A stretch of DNA of 64,000 bases from JBKBIP01 sp046297495. Lineage in GTDB: Bacteria; Planctomycetota; Planctomycetia; Gemmatales; Gemmataceae. Below, piece after piece: positions 42,559-51,291 of the stretch. A program made the translations under genes and the position numbers. The first letter of the stretch is position 1; the number at the start of each line of letters is the position of its first letter. The notes under the pieces are model-generated. The model saw nothing but the letters and a program-made list of their open reading frames with translations. It was not told the origin of the DNA and did no database searches. The stretch lies in assembly GCA_046297495.1 (NCBI GenBank), contig JBKBIP010000027.1, forward strand, positions 1 through 64,000, read 5' to 3'.

Positions 42559-42946
42559 TAGCAATCCTCCGTTTGGGATTCTCTTTCGACGTTTCGTGCG
42601 TCGAGGCCGCAACGACCGGGAGACCCCGCCATGGGGAAGCCTACCAGCCTGTGCCTTACCCAGTTATCGAGATCGATGAAAAACCAGCAACTCGTCGCTC
42701 TCACCCATGAGAGCCTTGCTTGGCTGACTTCTGTATCTAATTTCGGCCAACACTCTTTCGGGCTTTACCACTTTGGTGGCGGGAGTGGAAAATGTTGAGG
42801 TAAAATTGCGTGGAGTTCTCTTAAAACAACTGTCCCAGCGCGTGTAGGATCAAGTGAAAATGGGAAAGAGAGGAAGAGGGCTTGACGAACCAGCACGATT
42901 TCCGCTTCATGATAGCCCCCAGCGCTCCTAACCCCCGTATGAGGAT
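42559..42946. other. Divergent intergenic region
   Basis: About 390 bp between the Cys-rich gene and recJ. A hairpin GCTCTCA/TGAGAGC (42697-42714) is visible; no gene is seen. An AT-rich stretch near 42790-42860 may hold the recJ promoter. Confidence 0.4.
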
Positions 42947-44725
42947 GTGACATTGCCGACCGCGCGAAAAACCTGGCAGTTGTTGCCTCTAGATCGCCCT
43001 GCCGTCGAACGCCTGGCGGCGGACTTGCGCGTCCCGCCGTTGGTGGCCCAGCTCCTACGCAATCGCGGCCTTGAGGAAGTGGCGGCTGCGCGGCGCTTTC
43101 TGGAAACGCCCCTGTCTGGCCTGCACCCCCCCGAATGGCTGCCCGGAGTCGCCGACGCCGCTGAGCGCTTGGTCCAGGCCGTTCGCCAAGGGCGGCGGAT
43201 CTGCGTCTATGGGGATTACGATGTCGATGGCCTCACCGGCACAGCCATCCTGTTGCACTGCTTGCGGCTCATGAACGCCTCCGTCGATTTCTACGTTCCC
43301 AATCGGCTAGAAGAAGGTTACGGTCTCAACCGCGAGGCGTTGCGGCAAATCGCCCAAGCTGGCGCAGCGGTCGTTGTCACCGTGGATTGTGGCATCGCCA
43401 GCATCGCCGAGGCGGATGCGGCCCGCCAACTGGGGCTGGAACTGATAGTCACTGACCACCACGAGCTGAAGGAGCAGTTGCCTGCCGCGGCGGTGTGCGT
43501 GCATCCGCGTTTGCCAGATACCGATTACCCCTTTGGCGGCCTGTCCGGGGCGGGGGTCGCCTTCAAGCTGGCTTGGGCGTTGAGTCAACGCGCTTGTGGT
43601 AGTGACAAAGTATCACCCCAATTTCGGGAATTTCTGCTCGATGCCACCGCCTTGGCGGCCTTGGGGCTGGTGGCCGACGTGGTGCCGCTGCACGATGAGA
43701 ACCGCATTTTCGTCAAGCATGGCCTGCATCGACTCCGGCAAGCCTCTTCGATTGGCTTGCGGGCCTTGCTCGAGGCCGCCGGTCTGGCCAGCCAGACGCC
43801 ACTGACGGCGGATGACATCGGCTACAAGCTGGCGCCGCGTCTCAACGCCGCCGGCCGGCTGGGTTGCGCCCGTTTGGTGGTGGAGCTGTTGACTACCCCC
43901 TCGCCGCAACGGGCCGCCGACCTGGCCCGCCATCTGGAGGAGCAAAACCAGAAACGGCAGAAAATCGAGAAGCACATCTATTTTCAGGCGCGCCATCTGG
44001 TGGACGAAAACAACATGACGGACGACCCGGTCTTGGTGCTGGCCCACGCGGACTGGCATCCGGGTATCATCGGCATCGTCGCCAGCCGGTTGGTGGATCT
44101 CTATGGCCGGCCGGTGTTGATGATCTCCTTGCGCCACGACCGGGACAGCGGCCAGCTGATCGGCCACGGCTCCGGGCGCTCCATCGCCGGCTTCGCGTTG
44201 CACGAGGCTCTCCGCGCCTGCGACGGCAGCTTGCTCAGTCACGGCGGTCATGCGGCGGCGGCGGGCTTCACCTTGCTCGCCGACGCCATCACGCCGTTTC
44301 ACCAGCAGCTGTGCGCCTACGCCGAGCAAGTCTTTCCCCATGGTCCCCCGCCGCCCCGTTTGATCCTCGACACGGAGATACCACTCAGCGCTTTGACCCT
44401 GGGCTTGCTGCGCGACTTGGACCATCTGGAGCCATACGGCAGCCACAATCCTCCGCCGTTGTTCCTGGTCGGTGGCTTGCAAGTCGTCGGCACGCCGCGC
44501 AAGGTCGGCCAGGACGAACGGCACCTGAGCTTCAGGGTGCGCCAGCAAGGCGCGACCTTACGAGCCATCGCTTTCGGCATGGCGGATCGCCTGGAGGAGT
44601 TGATGTCGCAAAATGGTCAATGCTGCCTGGCCTTCCGTCCCGCGTTGAACGAATGGCAAGGTCGCCGGAGCGTGGACTTGCGCGTCGTCGATTGGCAACC
44701 CGGCCCCAAGGCGCGATTGGCGTAA
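42947..44725 (+). CDS. recJ: Single-stranded-DNA-specific exonuclease RecJ
   Basis: RecJ degrades single-stranded DNA 5' to 3' in recombination and repair. The 592 residues carry the DHH phosphoesterase motifs: GDYDVDGLTGTA (from 89), VTVDCGI, TDHHELK (169-175), and the DHHA1 part with LSHGGHAAAAGF. The OB-like C-terminal domain is complete. GTG 42947 lies only two bases after GAGGAT; TTG 42953 is spaced better from GAGG and may be the real start. A perfect 12-bp hairpin follows the gene. Confidence 0.95.
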   Translation: MTLPTARKTWQLLPLDRPAVERLAADLRVPPLVAQLLRNRGLEEVAAARRFLETPLSGLHPPEWLPGVADAAERLVQAVRQGRRICVYGDYDVDGLTGTAILLHCLRLMNASVDFYVPNRLEEGYGLNREALRQIAQAGAAVVVTVDCGIASIAEADAARQLGLELIVTDHHELKEQLPAAAVCVHPRLPDTDYPFGGLSGAGVAFKLAWALSQRACGSDKVSPQFREFLLDATALAALGLVADVVPLHDENRIFVKHGLHRLRQASSIGLRALLEAAGLASQTPLTADDIGYKLAPRLNAAGRLGCARLVVELLTTPSPQRAADLARHLEEQNQKRQKIEKHIYFQARHLVDENNMTDDPVLVLAHADWHPGIIGIVASRLVDLYGRPVLMISLRHDRDSGQLIGHGSGRSIAGFALHEALRACDGSLLSHGGHAAAAGFTLLADAITPFHQQLCAYAEQVFPHGPPPPRLILDTEIPLSALTLGLLRDLDHLEPYGSHNPPPLFLVGGLQVVGTPRKVGQDERHLSFRVRQQGATLRAIAFGMADRLEELMSQNGQCCLAFRPALNEWQGRRSVDLRVVDWQPGPKARLA

Positions 44726-44770
44726 GCACGCACTTCTGCCAGGAATGTCCATTCATCGTCCAACAGGGTG

Positions 44771-44803
44771 GCCGGGGTAACGTCATGGCTGCGTTACCCC
44801 GGC
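44771..44803 (+). terminator. Hairpin terminator after recJ
   Basis: GCCGGGGTAACG (44771-44782) pairs exactly with CGTTACCCCGGC (44792-44803), loop nine bases. Confidence 0.65.
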
Positions 44804-44844
44804 GGAGTTTGTTGGATCAACTCCATAGGGGCGACAGTCCATAG

Positions 44845-44864
44845 CCAGGGGCGTTAGCCCCTGG
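44845..44864. repeat. CCAGGGGC/GCCCCTGG palindrome
   Basis: A perfect 8-bp inverted repeat with loop GTTA. A near copy (CCAGGCGTTAGCCCCTGG) lies at about 5434-5451. Confidence 0.6.
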
Positions 44865-44902
44865 TACTCTGTTTCATTCCACACCCGAGCGCGCCGGTCA
44901 GG

Positions 44903-44935
44903 AAATAGGGGGGTGGAGTGGAATGGAACAATGAA
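44903..44935 (-). repeat. 34-bp dispersed C-rich repeat, copy 2
   Basis: Inverse of the segment at 1774-1807 with one substitution and one base fewer. Confidence 0.7.
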
Positions 44936-45048
44936 AGAAAGGATTGCGGATTTGGAGAGGGGGCGTTCTCCAACTATATTCGTTATAGTGAACAAATGAT
45001 CATTAACAAAAGGTATGCTTCACCAATTCCCGTCCTTTTCTTGGGAGA

Positions 45049-46326
45049 TCATTGCCTTGCCGGTTGCGCCAATCGGCCCGCCTTGACGATGCCCCCTTGC
45101 ATGACGGCGATGAACCGAGAGCGGTCTTCAAGGAGGGAGATGTCGGCGAGGACGTCGCCATCCACGACGAGCACGTCGGCCAGTTTGCCGGGTTGCAGGG
45201 TGCCGAAGTCGTGAGCGCGGCCCATGATCTCGGCGCCGGTTTGGGTGGCGCAGGTGAGCGTTTCCAGCGGGGTGAAGCCGACGTAGTTGACGAAGAACGA
45301 CAATTCCTTGGCGTAGGCGCCGTGCGGGTTCCAGGCGAAGCCGTAGTCGCCCCCCATGCCAAGGCGGCCCCCGGCCTTGAGGATCAGGCGGGCGCTCTCG
45401 GCCCCTCCTTCCAGGGTTTCCTGGTGGCCGTCGATCACACGCTGGGACATGCCGAATTCCGGACCGTGGACGATACTGGCATGTTCAAATTGCAGGGCGG
45501 GGACCACCGGTGTGTTCCGTTCCAATAGCAGCTCCAAGGCTTCTTGATCCATGAAGGTGCCATGTTCCAAGGTATCATAGCCAGCGCGCAAGGCATTCTT
45601 GATTCCCTGCGTCGCCCGGCAATGCCCGGTCACTTTCAGGCCGTGGTTGTGGGCCGTGCTGACACAAGCATGCATCTCCTCGAAGGTCATGCACAGCGTG
45701 TGGTGGTCGTTGGTGTCCGGGGCGGCGGCGTCGCCGGTGGGGTAGGTCTTGATCCATTCGACGCCGTCCTTGACCAGCTTACGGACGGCGGCGCGGGCCT
45801 CATCGGGACCGTTGATAAGGAGCACCAAGCCTTCCATGCCAATCTTGCGGAATTCGGGGTTCCAATCCATCAGTCCGCCGGCGCCGCAAATCTCCCGGCC
45901 GCTGGCGGCGAAGCGCGGGCCGGCGATCAGGTCGTTCTCGATGGCTTTTTTCAGCCAAACGTCGATGTTGAACAAGCTGCCGCCGCTGCGCGCCGCCGTG
46001 TAGCCGCACTCCAGGACCAAGCGGGCGTTGCACGCCGCCAGGAGAGTGACATATTCCACTGGATACTTGATGTCGAGGTCTTCCAGGGCCGCCACGTTGA
46101 AGTAGGTGGGGTGAAAATGGGCTTCCACCAGTCCCGGCAAGATGGTCCCACCTTGGGCATCAATGCGGCAGGCGTCCGGTGGCAGTGGCGGCGCGCCGGA
46201 GAGCGGCCCGGCATAAGCGATGCGGCCATCGTGGATCACCAGCGCGCCATCGGCAATGGCCGGTCTGCCGGTGCCGTCAATGAGTTGTCCATTAGAGATC
46301 CAGATCGTACCGCTGGCTGTCTTCAT
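45049..46326 (-). CDS. Metal-dependent amidohydrolase family protein
   Basis: The 425-residue TIM-barrel hydrolase resembles imidazolonepropionase-like and dipeptidase amidohydrolases. It has the metal HxH in VEAHFHPTYF (H70, H72), a likely later metal histidine in KVTGHCRATQG, LEHGTFMD, and an acidic residue in GMGGDYGFAWN; the composite beta sandwich at both ends (TIWISNGQLIDGTGRPAI ... LQPGKLADVLVVDGD) is intact. No signal peptide. Substrate unknown. ATG 46326 (MKTASGTIWISNG) is preferred over one 15 codons upstream. Confidence 0.88.
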   Translation of the reverse strand: MKTASGTIWISNGQLIDGTGRPAIADGALVIHDGRIAYAGPLSGAPPLPPDACRIDAQGGTILPGLVEAHFHPTYFNVAALEDLDIKYPVEYVTLLAACNARLVLECGYTAARSGGSLFNIDVWLKKAIENDLIAGPRFAASGREICGAGGLMDWNPEFRKIGMEGLVLLINGPDEARAAVRKLVKDGVEWIKTYPTGDAAAPDTNDHHTLCMTFEEMHACVSTAHNHGLKVTGHCRATQGIKNALRAGYDTLEHGTFMDQEALELLLERNTPVVPALQFEHASIVHGPEFGMSQRVIDGHQETLEGGAESARLILKAGGRLGMGGDYGFAWNPHGAYAKELSFFVNYVGFTPLETLTCATQTGAEIMGRAHDFGTLQPGKLADVLVVDGDVLADISLLEDRSRFIAVMQGGIVKAGRLAQPARQ

Positions 46327-46412
46327 GGTGGGACATGCTCCTGAACGGGCTGCCATCGGGGCTTGCAGCATTCAGGATAAGCCAACGGCGCGCCGGCGTC
46401 AAAGGGTCCCCA

Positions 46413-47159
46413 TCACGCACTTTCTTTCCAAGCCAGGAATGGTTCCTCGGCTTCACTGGGACGAGGAAGCAGATAGCGTGGACGTTCCGCGCGGCGCATT
46501 TCGGTGTGCCAGACGTTGTGATCCAGAAAGGGGGCGAAGGGCCGGCGGCCACAAAGGAGTTGGCCGAGCCGATAGCGCCATTGCCGCGTCCACGACAGCG
46601 GCTCATGGGCATATTGGCCGAGTAGGGTGCAGTAACGGGCGTACTGATCGGGAGTGGGCGTCTGCGCCTCTTCGCGGAAAGCCGCCGCCCAGACGTTGGC
46701 CGGGCGCTGTTCCGGCCCATGCCAACCCAGGATGCGCGTCGGATATTTGTCGAGCAGTAAGTCCAACGCCGGCGGCGTGAAGCGCCAATAATCGTTGGGG
46801 AAAGCGTGAAAGCGGAAATAAAACGGGCAAGCCACGAGAAATACGCCATCGGGACGCAACACGCGATGCACTTCCTCGAAGCCGAGCCAGAACCGTTGCA
46901 CATGCTCAAAGGTGCTGAAGGCGATCACGGTGCCGACCGAGCCATCGAGCAAATCCAACTTCTCGACGTTGCCGACCAGATCCACGCCCGGACCCGGTCG
47001 CAGGTCCAACCCGATGTACTCTTGCCCCGCGAACAAGCCGCGCAGATTAATTAAATCTTCTTGCCCTTCCACCTGGTACGAACCGATTTCGAGGATCGGC
47101 TCCGGCAGCACGAACGACGCACACAATGCCCGCGCGACACCCTTCAAAAAGTGATTCAT
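46413..47159 (-). CDS. Class I SAM-dependent methyltransferase
   Basis: The 248-residue protein has a Methyltransf_11-type core: ILEIGSYQVEGQ (SAM loop), EYIGLDLRPGPGVD, IAFSTFEHVQRFWLGFEEVHRVLRPDGVFLVACPFYF. The FP-NDYWRFTP segment occurs in methyltransferases of surface-glycan clusters, but no such cluster is here. Substrate unknown. It lies 86 bp upstream of the amidohydrolase on the same strand. Confidence 0.85.
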   Translation of the reverse strand: MNHFLKGVARALCASFVLPEPILEIGSYQVEGQEDLINLRGLFAGQEYIGLDLRPGPGVDLVGNVEKLDLLDGSVGTVIAFSTFEHVQRFWLGFEEVHRVLRPDGVFLVACPFYFRFHAFPNDYWRFTPPALDLLLDKYPTRILGWHGPEQRPANVWAAAFREEAQTPTPDQYARYCTLLGQYAHEPLSWTRQWRYRLGQLLCGRRPFAPFLDHNVWHTEMRRAERPRYLLPRPSEAEEPFLAWKESA

Positions 47160-47213
47160 CGAGCCTCCATGATCACAAGCGAACCGGAGCCAAATCGCCC
47201 GCCCGCCTGTTCA

Positions 47214-47288
47214 CTTCGATTCCCGCACGCTTCTCCAATTCAATTCGCACATTCTTCCTTTCCGCCCGTTGGCGTCAAGGCGAGTCGG
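47214..47288 (+). repeat. 75-bp direct repeat flanking the toxin-antitoxin pair, copy 1
   Basis: Starts CTTCGATTCCCGCACGC and ends AAGGCGAGTCGG. It is identical over all 75 bp to 48117-48191; the flanking bases differ at both ends. Confidence 0.93.
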
Positions 47289-47374
47289 TGCCGGCGCCAA
47301 GATTTCACTTGGGACAGTGATGACTTGAGAGTTTTGTCTGGAGTGCGATTAACGGATTTGTTAATGTCATTTCT

Positions 47375-47710
47375 ATGGAGTGGGAAATTGACTACTTCAG
47401 CGACGACGTGCAGCAGGCAATTCTAGGATTTCCTGCCGGTATTCAGGCCCGATACATACATCTTACCGAGCGCATGCTTACTTTCGGTCCAGACTTGGGG
47501 ATGCCCCACACCCAGGCAATAGGCAAGGGACTGTTTGAGTTGCGCTTGAAGTCGAAGGAAGGGATTGGCCGTGTTTTCTTCTGTACGCTGGCCAGCCGCC
47601 AAATCATGATGCTTCACGCATTCGTGAAAAAGTCGGCCAAAACGCCTGCCAAAGAATTGAAAGTTGCCCGTAAACGGCTGAAAGAGGTACAAGCCAATGA
47701 TGACGCATAA
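47375..47710 (+). CDS. HigB/Gp49-like toxin of the RelE superfamily
   Basis: The 111-residue protein matches phage-derived Gp49-like/HigB toxins: EWEIDYFSDDVQQAI at the start, GKGLFELRLKSKEGIGRVFFC (FELR and RVFF motifs), and HAFVKKSAKTPAKELKVARKRLKEV. Relatives cut ribosome-bound mRNA. The gene overlaps the downstream antitoxin by 14 bases, toxin first, as in higBA. The pair is bracketed by identical 75-bp repeats. Confidence 0.9.
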   Translation: MEWEIDYFSDDVQQAILGFPAGIQARYIHLTERMLTFGPDLGMPHTQAIGKGLFELRLKSKEGIGRVFFCTLASRQIMMLHAFVKKSAKTPAKELKVARKRLKEVQANDDA

Positions 47711-48008
47711 AATGTTGGTCCAAAAGATGCTCCACCAACCCGAGGTCCAGGCCGAGTATGATGCCCAAGCGGAAGAGTTTGCCCTGTTGGATGAGCTACT
47801 GAAAGCGCGGCATCAAGCGGGGCTGACCCAGGCGGAGGTCGCGGCCCGGATGGGCACCAAGACGTCAGCGGTGGCGCGGCTAGAAGCGGGCGGCGGCAGT
47901 CGTCGGCACTCGCCGTCAGTGGCCACGCTGCGCAGGTACGCCCAAGCTGTCGGGTGTCGTCTCGAAATTCGGCTACATCCCCGCGAAGCGAACCAGTCCA
48001 AAGCCTAA
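47697..48008 (+). CDS. XRE-family (HigA-type) antitoxin
   Basis: The 103-residue protein has a helix-turn-helix of the XRE type (LLKARHQAGLTQAEVAARMGTKTSAVARLEAG) followed by SVATLRRYAQAVGCRLEIRL. It should neutralise the toxin and repress the operon by binding the promoter in front of 47375. It overlaps the toxin gene, so the two are translated together. Confidence 0.9.
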   Translation: MMTHKMLVQKMLHQPEVQAEYDAQAEEFALLDELLKARHQAGLTQAEVAARMGTKTSAVARLEAGGGSRRHSPSVATLRRYAQAVGCRLEIRLHPREANQSKA

Positions 48009-48315
48009 CCGTTTATTTGATGCGTTCTTCCGTTTTGCAGTGTAGCAGTTGGACGATGGATCGATTCGTGCTCGAAAATGATAGGGTGCGCGAAACGATT
48101 CATCTCCCTTTGCTCGCTTCGATTCCCGCACGCTTCTCCAATTCAATTCGCACATTCTTCCTTTCCGCCCGTTGGCGTCAAGGCGAGTCGGCCGCGGAAC
48201 ATTCTTGCCATTGGAATACTAACATGGGAAGATGGCGAAAACGACGTAAGGGGTTGGGGTGGTTTGTCACGCCAGGATCGATCCGCACGGTGTTTACCCG
48301 TCCAGGAGGTGAATC
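48009..48315. other. Intergenic region with second flanking repeat
   Basis: Contains the second 75-bp repeat (48117-48191). The remaining bases hold the AGGAGGTGA site of the following pseudogene and no gene of their own. Confidence 0.6.
48117..48191 (+). repeat. 75-bp direct repeat flanking the toxin-antitoxin pair, copy 2
   Basis: Identical to 47214-47288; start-to-start distance 903 bp. The toxin-antitoxin pair lies entirely between the copies. Confidence 0.93.
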
Positions 48316-48840
48316 TTGAATCGCTGCTTCATCCGCTGTTGCTTGGTGGTGCTCGGCATGGGGCTGGCTGTCACCGGCGCCGCCAGTGCGGAGACGGCCC
48401 AGCGTCCCAACATCATTTTTATCATGGCCGATGATTGGGGCTATGGGGATGTCGGTTGTTATGGCCAGAAGCACATCCGCACGCCGCACCTCGACCGCTT
48501 CTTGGCCACCGAAGGGACGCACTTCACCAATGTGTATGCGGGAGCGTCGGTGTGCGCGCCAGCGTGCAGTGTGCTGATGACGGGACAACATACCGGCCAT
48601 ACGCGCGTGCGCGGCAACGCCGGCATCGTCGGCGGTTTCCAGCAAGCAGCGCGCTGGGACAACTGGAAGGCCCACTGCAAACCGGATGGCACGCTGGAAC
48701 TGTATGATCTGGCGAAGGACTTGTTGGAGAAAGTCAATCTCGCCGACCGCTACCCTGACATCACGCAGCGCCTGGCGGCCTACATGAAGGAAGCTCATGT
48801 GGATTCCCCCAACTGGCCGGTGCAGAGGACGGGAAAATAA
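48316..48840 (+). pseudogene. Sulfatase with internal deletion
   Basis: The frame keeps a signal peptide, the sulfatase N-terminus (RPNIIFIMADDWGYGDVGCYG, metal D39-D40) and the region of the active-site cysteine, then jumps after VRGN (about residue 101) to what looks like the C-terminal end of an arylsulfatase (LELYDLAKDLLEKVNLADRYPDI...). It has 174 residues where about 450 are usual. The CxPxR formylglycine signature reads C80-A-P-A-C84, so the essential arginine is lost. TTG 48316 follows AGGAGGTGA. It should be inactive; a collapsed assembly beside the N gap is another explanation. Confidence 0.8.
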
Positions 48841-48885
48841 AATGGTACACGAAGGCCTGGCCCCTCGATTTGTGTGCCTAGATAG

Positions 48886-48983
48886 NNNNNNNNNNNNNNN
48901 NNNNNNNNNNNNNNNNNNNNNNNNNNNNNNNNNNNNNNNNNNNNNNNNNNNNNNNNNNNNNNNNNNNNNNNNNNNNNNNNNNN
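48886..48983. other. Assembly gap of 98 Ns
   Basis: Unknown bases directly after the sulfatase pseudogene. Both sides are short and non-coding, so true length and content are unknown. Confidence 1.
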
Positions 48984-49091
48984 GACACGACTCGGTTTTT
49001 CCGTGTCCATTCGTGCATGTGCCCCCTTTAGCGCCCGCTCCTTGGGCCATGCTGGCAACTTACAACTGACACCTATTTCGAGGACATGATA

Positions 49092-50345
49092 ATGCGAACG
49101 CTGCCGCGTTTTTGGATGATTGGTTTGTTGAGCTTGGTGTTGATTGCTCCGGTAGGTGCTCAAGAGTGGACGCGCTTTCGGGGGCCGAACGGGTCGGGTC
49201 ACGGCCAAGCGACGGTGCCGACGACCTTCACGGAGAAGGATTTCGTGTGGAAAGTCGAGATTCCTGGCGTGGGCTTCTCTAGCCCCGTGTTGTGGGGGGA
49301 GAAGGTGTTCGTGACATCTGCTGATCCTAAGAATGGCACGCGCATCGTGCTGTGTATCGATGCCAAGAACGGTAAAACGCTCTGGTCGCAACACTACCCC
49401 GCCACGACATACCATACGCACTTGCGCAACAGCTACGCCACCAGCACCCCTACGGTCGATGCCGAACGGCTCTACCTGCTGTGGGCGACGCCAGAGCAGC
49501 TAACGGCGCTGGCCTTGGACCACGACGGCAAGCTGCTCTGGCAAAGCGATCTGGGGGGCTATCGCAGCCAACATGGTTTTGGCGTGTCACCTATCCTGCT
49601 TGACGGCAAGCTGATCATCAACAACGACATGGACGGCAACGGCTCGCTGATCGCGCTCGATGGCCGAACGGGGAAAGAAGTCTGGAACGTTCCACGCCGG
49701 GGCAAGAACGCCACCTACTCGACCCCCTGTGTCTATCAGCCCGCCGGCAGCGCCGCCCAATTGATCTTCACCAACTGGCAGCACGGTATCACTTCCATCG
49801 ATCCGGCGACCGGCAAGACCAATTGGGAAATTTCGGTCTTCGAGCCGAGTAAGCCGGAGCGGGCCATCGCCTCGCCGGTGGTGGCCGGCGACCTGATCCT
49901 GGGCACGTGCGGCTTCGTGACCGCTCAAAAGCATTTCGTCGCCGTGCGCCCGCCGACTCCCGGCATGGCCGAGGCCAAGCCGCAAGAAGCGTGGCGTCTG
50001 GAACGCCAGGTGTCGTATCTGCCGACGCCGTTGGTCAAGGGGGACCGCGTCTTCCTGTGCAGCGAGCGCGGCGTGGCGTCCTGTCTGAACTTGAAAACAG
50101 GGGAAGTGATCTGGCAAGAGCGCGTGCCAGGGGCCAACTACTCGGCCTCCCCCATCTTGATCGATGATCGCATCTTCTGCATCTCCAACGAAGGAGACGT
50201 GCTGGTACTGCGGGCCGCCGATCAATTTGAAATTCTGGGCCGTAGCTCGCTCGGCGATGGCACCCAATCCACTCCCGCCCTCGCCAACGACCGCATGTAC
50301 ATCCGCACCAACGGCCATTTGATCGCGCTAGGGGGAAAGAAGTGA
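49092..50345 (+). CDS. Exported PQQ-type beta-propeller protein
   Basis: The 417-residue protein has a signal peptide (TLPRFWMIGLLSLVLIAPVGAQ), then EWTRFRGPNGSGH, a planctomycete start of PQQ-like propellers, and repeated blades (GKTLWSQHY, GKLLWQSDL, GKEVWNVPRRG, GKTNWEISVF, GEVIWQERV). It lacks obvious cofactor residues and may be a BamB-like scaffold or enzyme of unknown substrate. ATG 49092 is spaced from GAGGA; ATG 49086 is an alternative. Confidence 0.88.
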   Translation: MRTLPRFWMIGLLSLVLIAPVGAQEWTRFRGPNGSGHGQATVPTTFTEKDFVWKVEIPGVGFSSPVLWGEKVFVTSADPKNGTRIVLCIDAKNGKTLWSQHYPATTYHTHLRNSYATSTPTVDAERLYLLWATPEQLTALALDHDGKLLWQSDLGGYRSQHGFGVSPILLDGKLIINNDMDGNGSLIALDGRTGKEVWNVPRRGKNATYSTPCVYQPAGSAAQLIFTNWQHGITSIDPATGKTNWEISVFEPSKPERAIASPVVAGDLILGTCGFVTAQKHFVAVRPPTPGMAEAKPQEAWRLERQVSYLPTPLVKGDRVFLCSERGVASCLNLKTGEVIWQERVPGANYSASPILIDDRIFCISNEGDVLVLRAADQFEILGRSSLGDGTQSTPALANDRMYIRTNGHLIALGGKK

Positions 50346-50542
50346 ATTCCTCAAGGGATTCGAGGTAATCGGATGTCACTTTTGGGTATCGACGTGGCAC
50401 CCGCGAGAATCTTATCCATCCCATTCTCCCCACATGGATTCGAGTAAATTGATCTGGACATTTTTTTGTACATTAGTACACTTTTACTCGTGGTTTGGGA
50501 AGCCAGTTTCATGTGGGTGCTTTCACAAGGAGTGCGATACTC

Positions 50543-51007
50543 ATGGCAGTGAAATCAATTCCAGACGGTTATCACACGGCGACGCCGTACCTCATCATCA
50601 AGGGGGCGGCGCAAGCTTTGGAGTTCTACCAACAGGCGTTCGGGGCCGTCGAACTGATGCGCTTCGCCGATCCGAGCGGCAAGGTGATGCACGCGGAGAT
50701 CAAGATCGGCGACTCGATCTTGATGCTGGCCGACGAACATCCGGAGATGAATTGTTTCGCCCCACCTACGATTGGCGGCTCTCCTATTTCGATTATGCTC
50801 TATGTCGAGGATGTGGACCAGCGCTTCCAACAAGCGCTGGCCGCTGGCGCCAAGGAAGTCCGTCCAGTTCAGGATCAGTTCTACGGCGACCGATCCGGCA
50901 CCCTCACCGATCCCTTCGGCCACACCTGGACCTTCGCCACGCACAAGGAAGACGTCTCCTTGGAAGAGATGCAGCGTCGTATCGCGGCCATGCAGGCGAA
51001 GTCATGA
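50543..51007 (+). CDS. VOC family (PhnB/glyoxalase-like) protein
   Basis: The 154-residue protein consists of the two beta-alpha-beta-beta-beta units of the vicinal oxygen chelate fold: YHTATPYLIIKGAAQALEFYQQAFGAVELMRF and a second half ending YGDRSGTLTDPFGHTWTFATHKEDVS. The pattern is that of PhnB-like proteins. Reaction unknown; relatives are glyoxalases, dioxygenases or resistance proteins. AAGGAG precedes ATG 50543. Confidence 0.9.
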   Translation: MAVKSIPDGYHTATPYLIIKGAAQALEFYQQAFGAVELMRFADPSGKVMHAEIKIGDSILMLADEHPEMNCFAPPTIGGSPISIMLYVEDVDQRFQQALAAGAKEVRPVQDQFYGDRSGTLTDPFGHTWTFATHKEDVSLEEMQRRIAAMQAKS

Positions 51008-51050
51008 TCCCCGTGGGCAAGTGGTGAAACGAAGATTCCACCGCGCACGC

Positions 51051-51081
51051 AGCGCCAGCAAGTGCGGCACTTACTGGCGCT
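51051..51081 (+). terminator. Hairpin terminator after the VOC gene
   Basis: AGCGCCAGCAAGTG (51051-51064) pairs with CACTTACTGGCGCT (51068-51081) with one mismatch and a three-base loop. Confidence 0.6.
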
Positions 51082-51291
51082 GTATTTGCGCGCGCCGCGC
51101 GCGATAATGAGGCAATGGTATAAATGGATCGACACGCATTCAGTGGGAGCAGGGCGCAAGTTTCAGGCGATTTGCCATTGTTTTAATGGATGGCTAGGAT
51201 ATTGCATCCGACGTGATTCACCATGAGAAAGTAGAACGGTCCTAAGAATGGTCATGCCAAGCACGACCCCTGAATCAAGCGGAACCCAGTC

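Larger units (their letters stand above)
44726..45048. other. Intergenic region with terminator and repeats
   Basis: Between convergent recJ and amidohydrolase genes lie a terminator (44771-44803), a CCAGGGGC palindrome (44845-44864) and a copy of the 34-bp C-rich repeat (44903-44935). No gene seen. Confidence 0.6.

Noticed and set aside
42094..42561. Ala-rich + strand frame opposite the Cys-rich gene.
   Set aside because: It is low-complexity antisense of cysteine codons; the minus frame has a signal peptide, ribosome site and internal repeats.
43613..44548. 311-codon minus frame inside recJ.
   Set aside because: Shadow of recJ; composition rich in Gln/Arg without motif.
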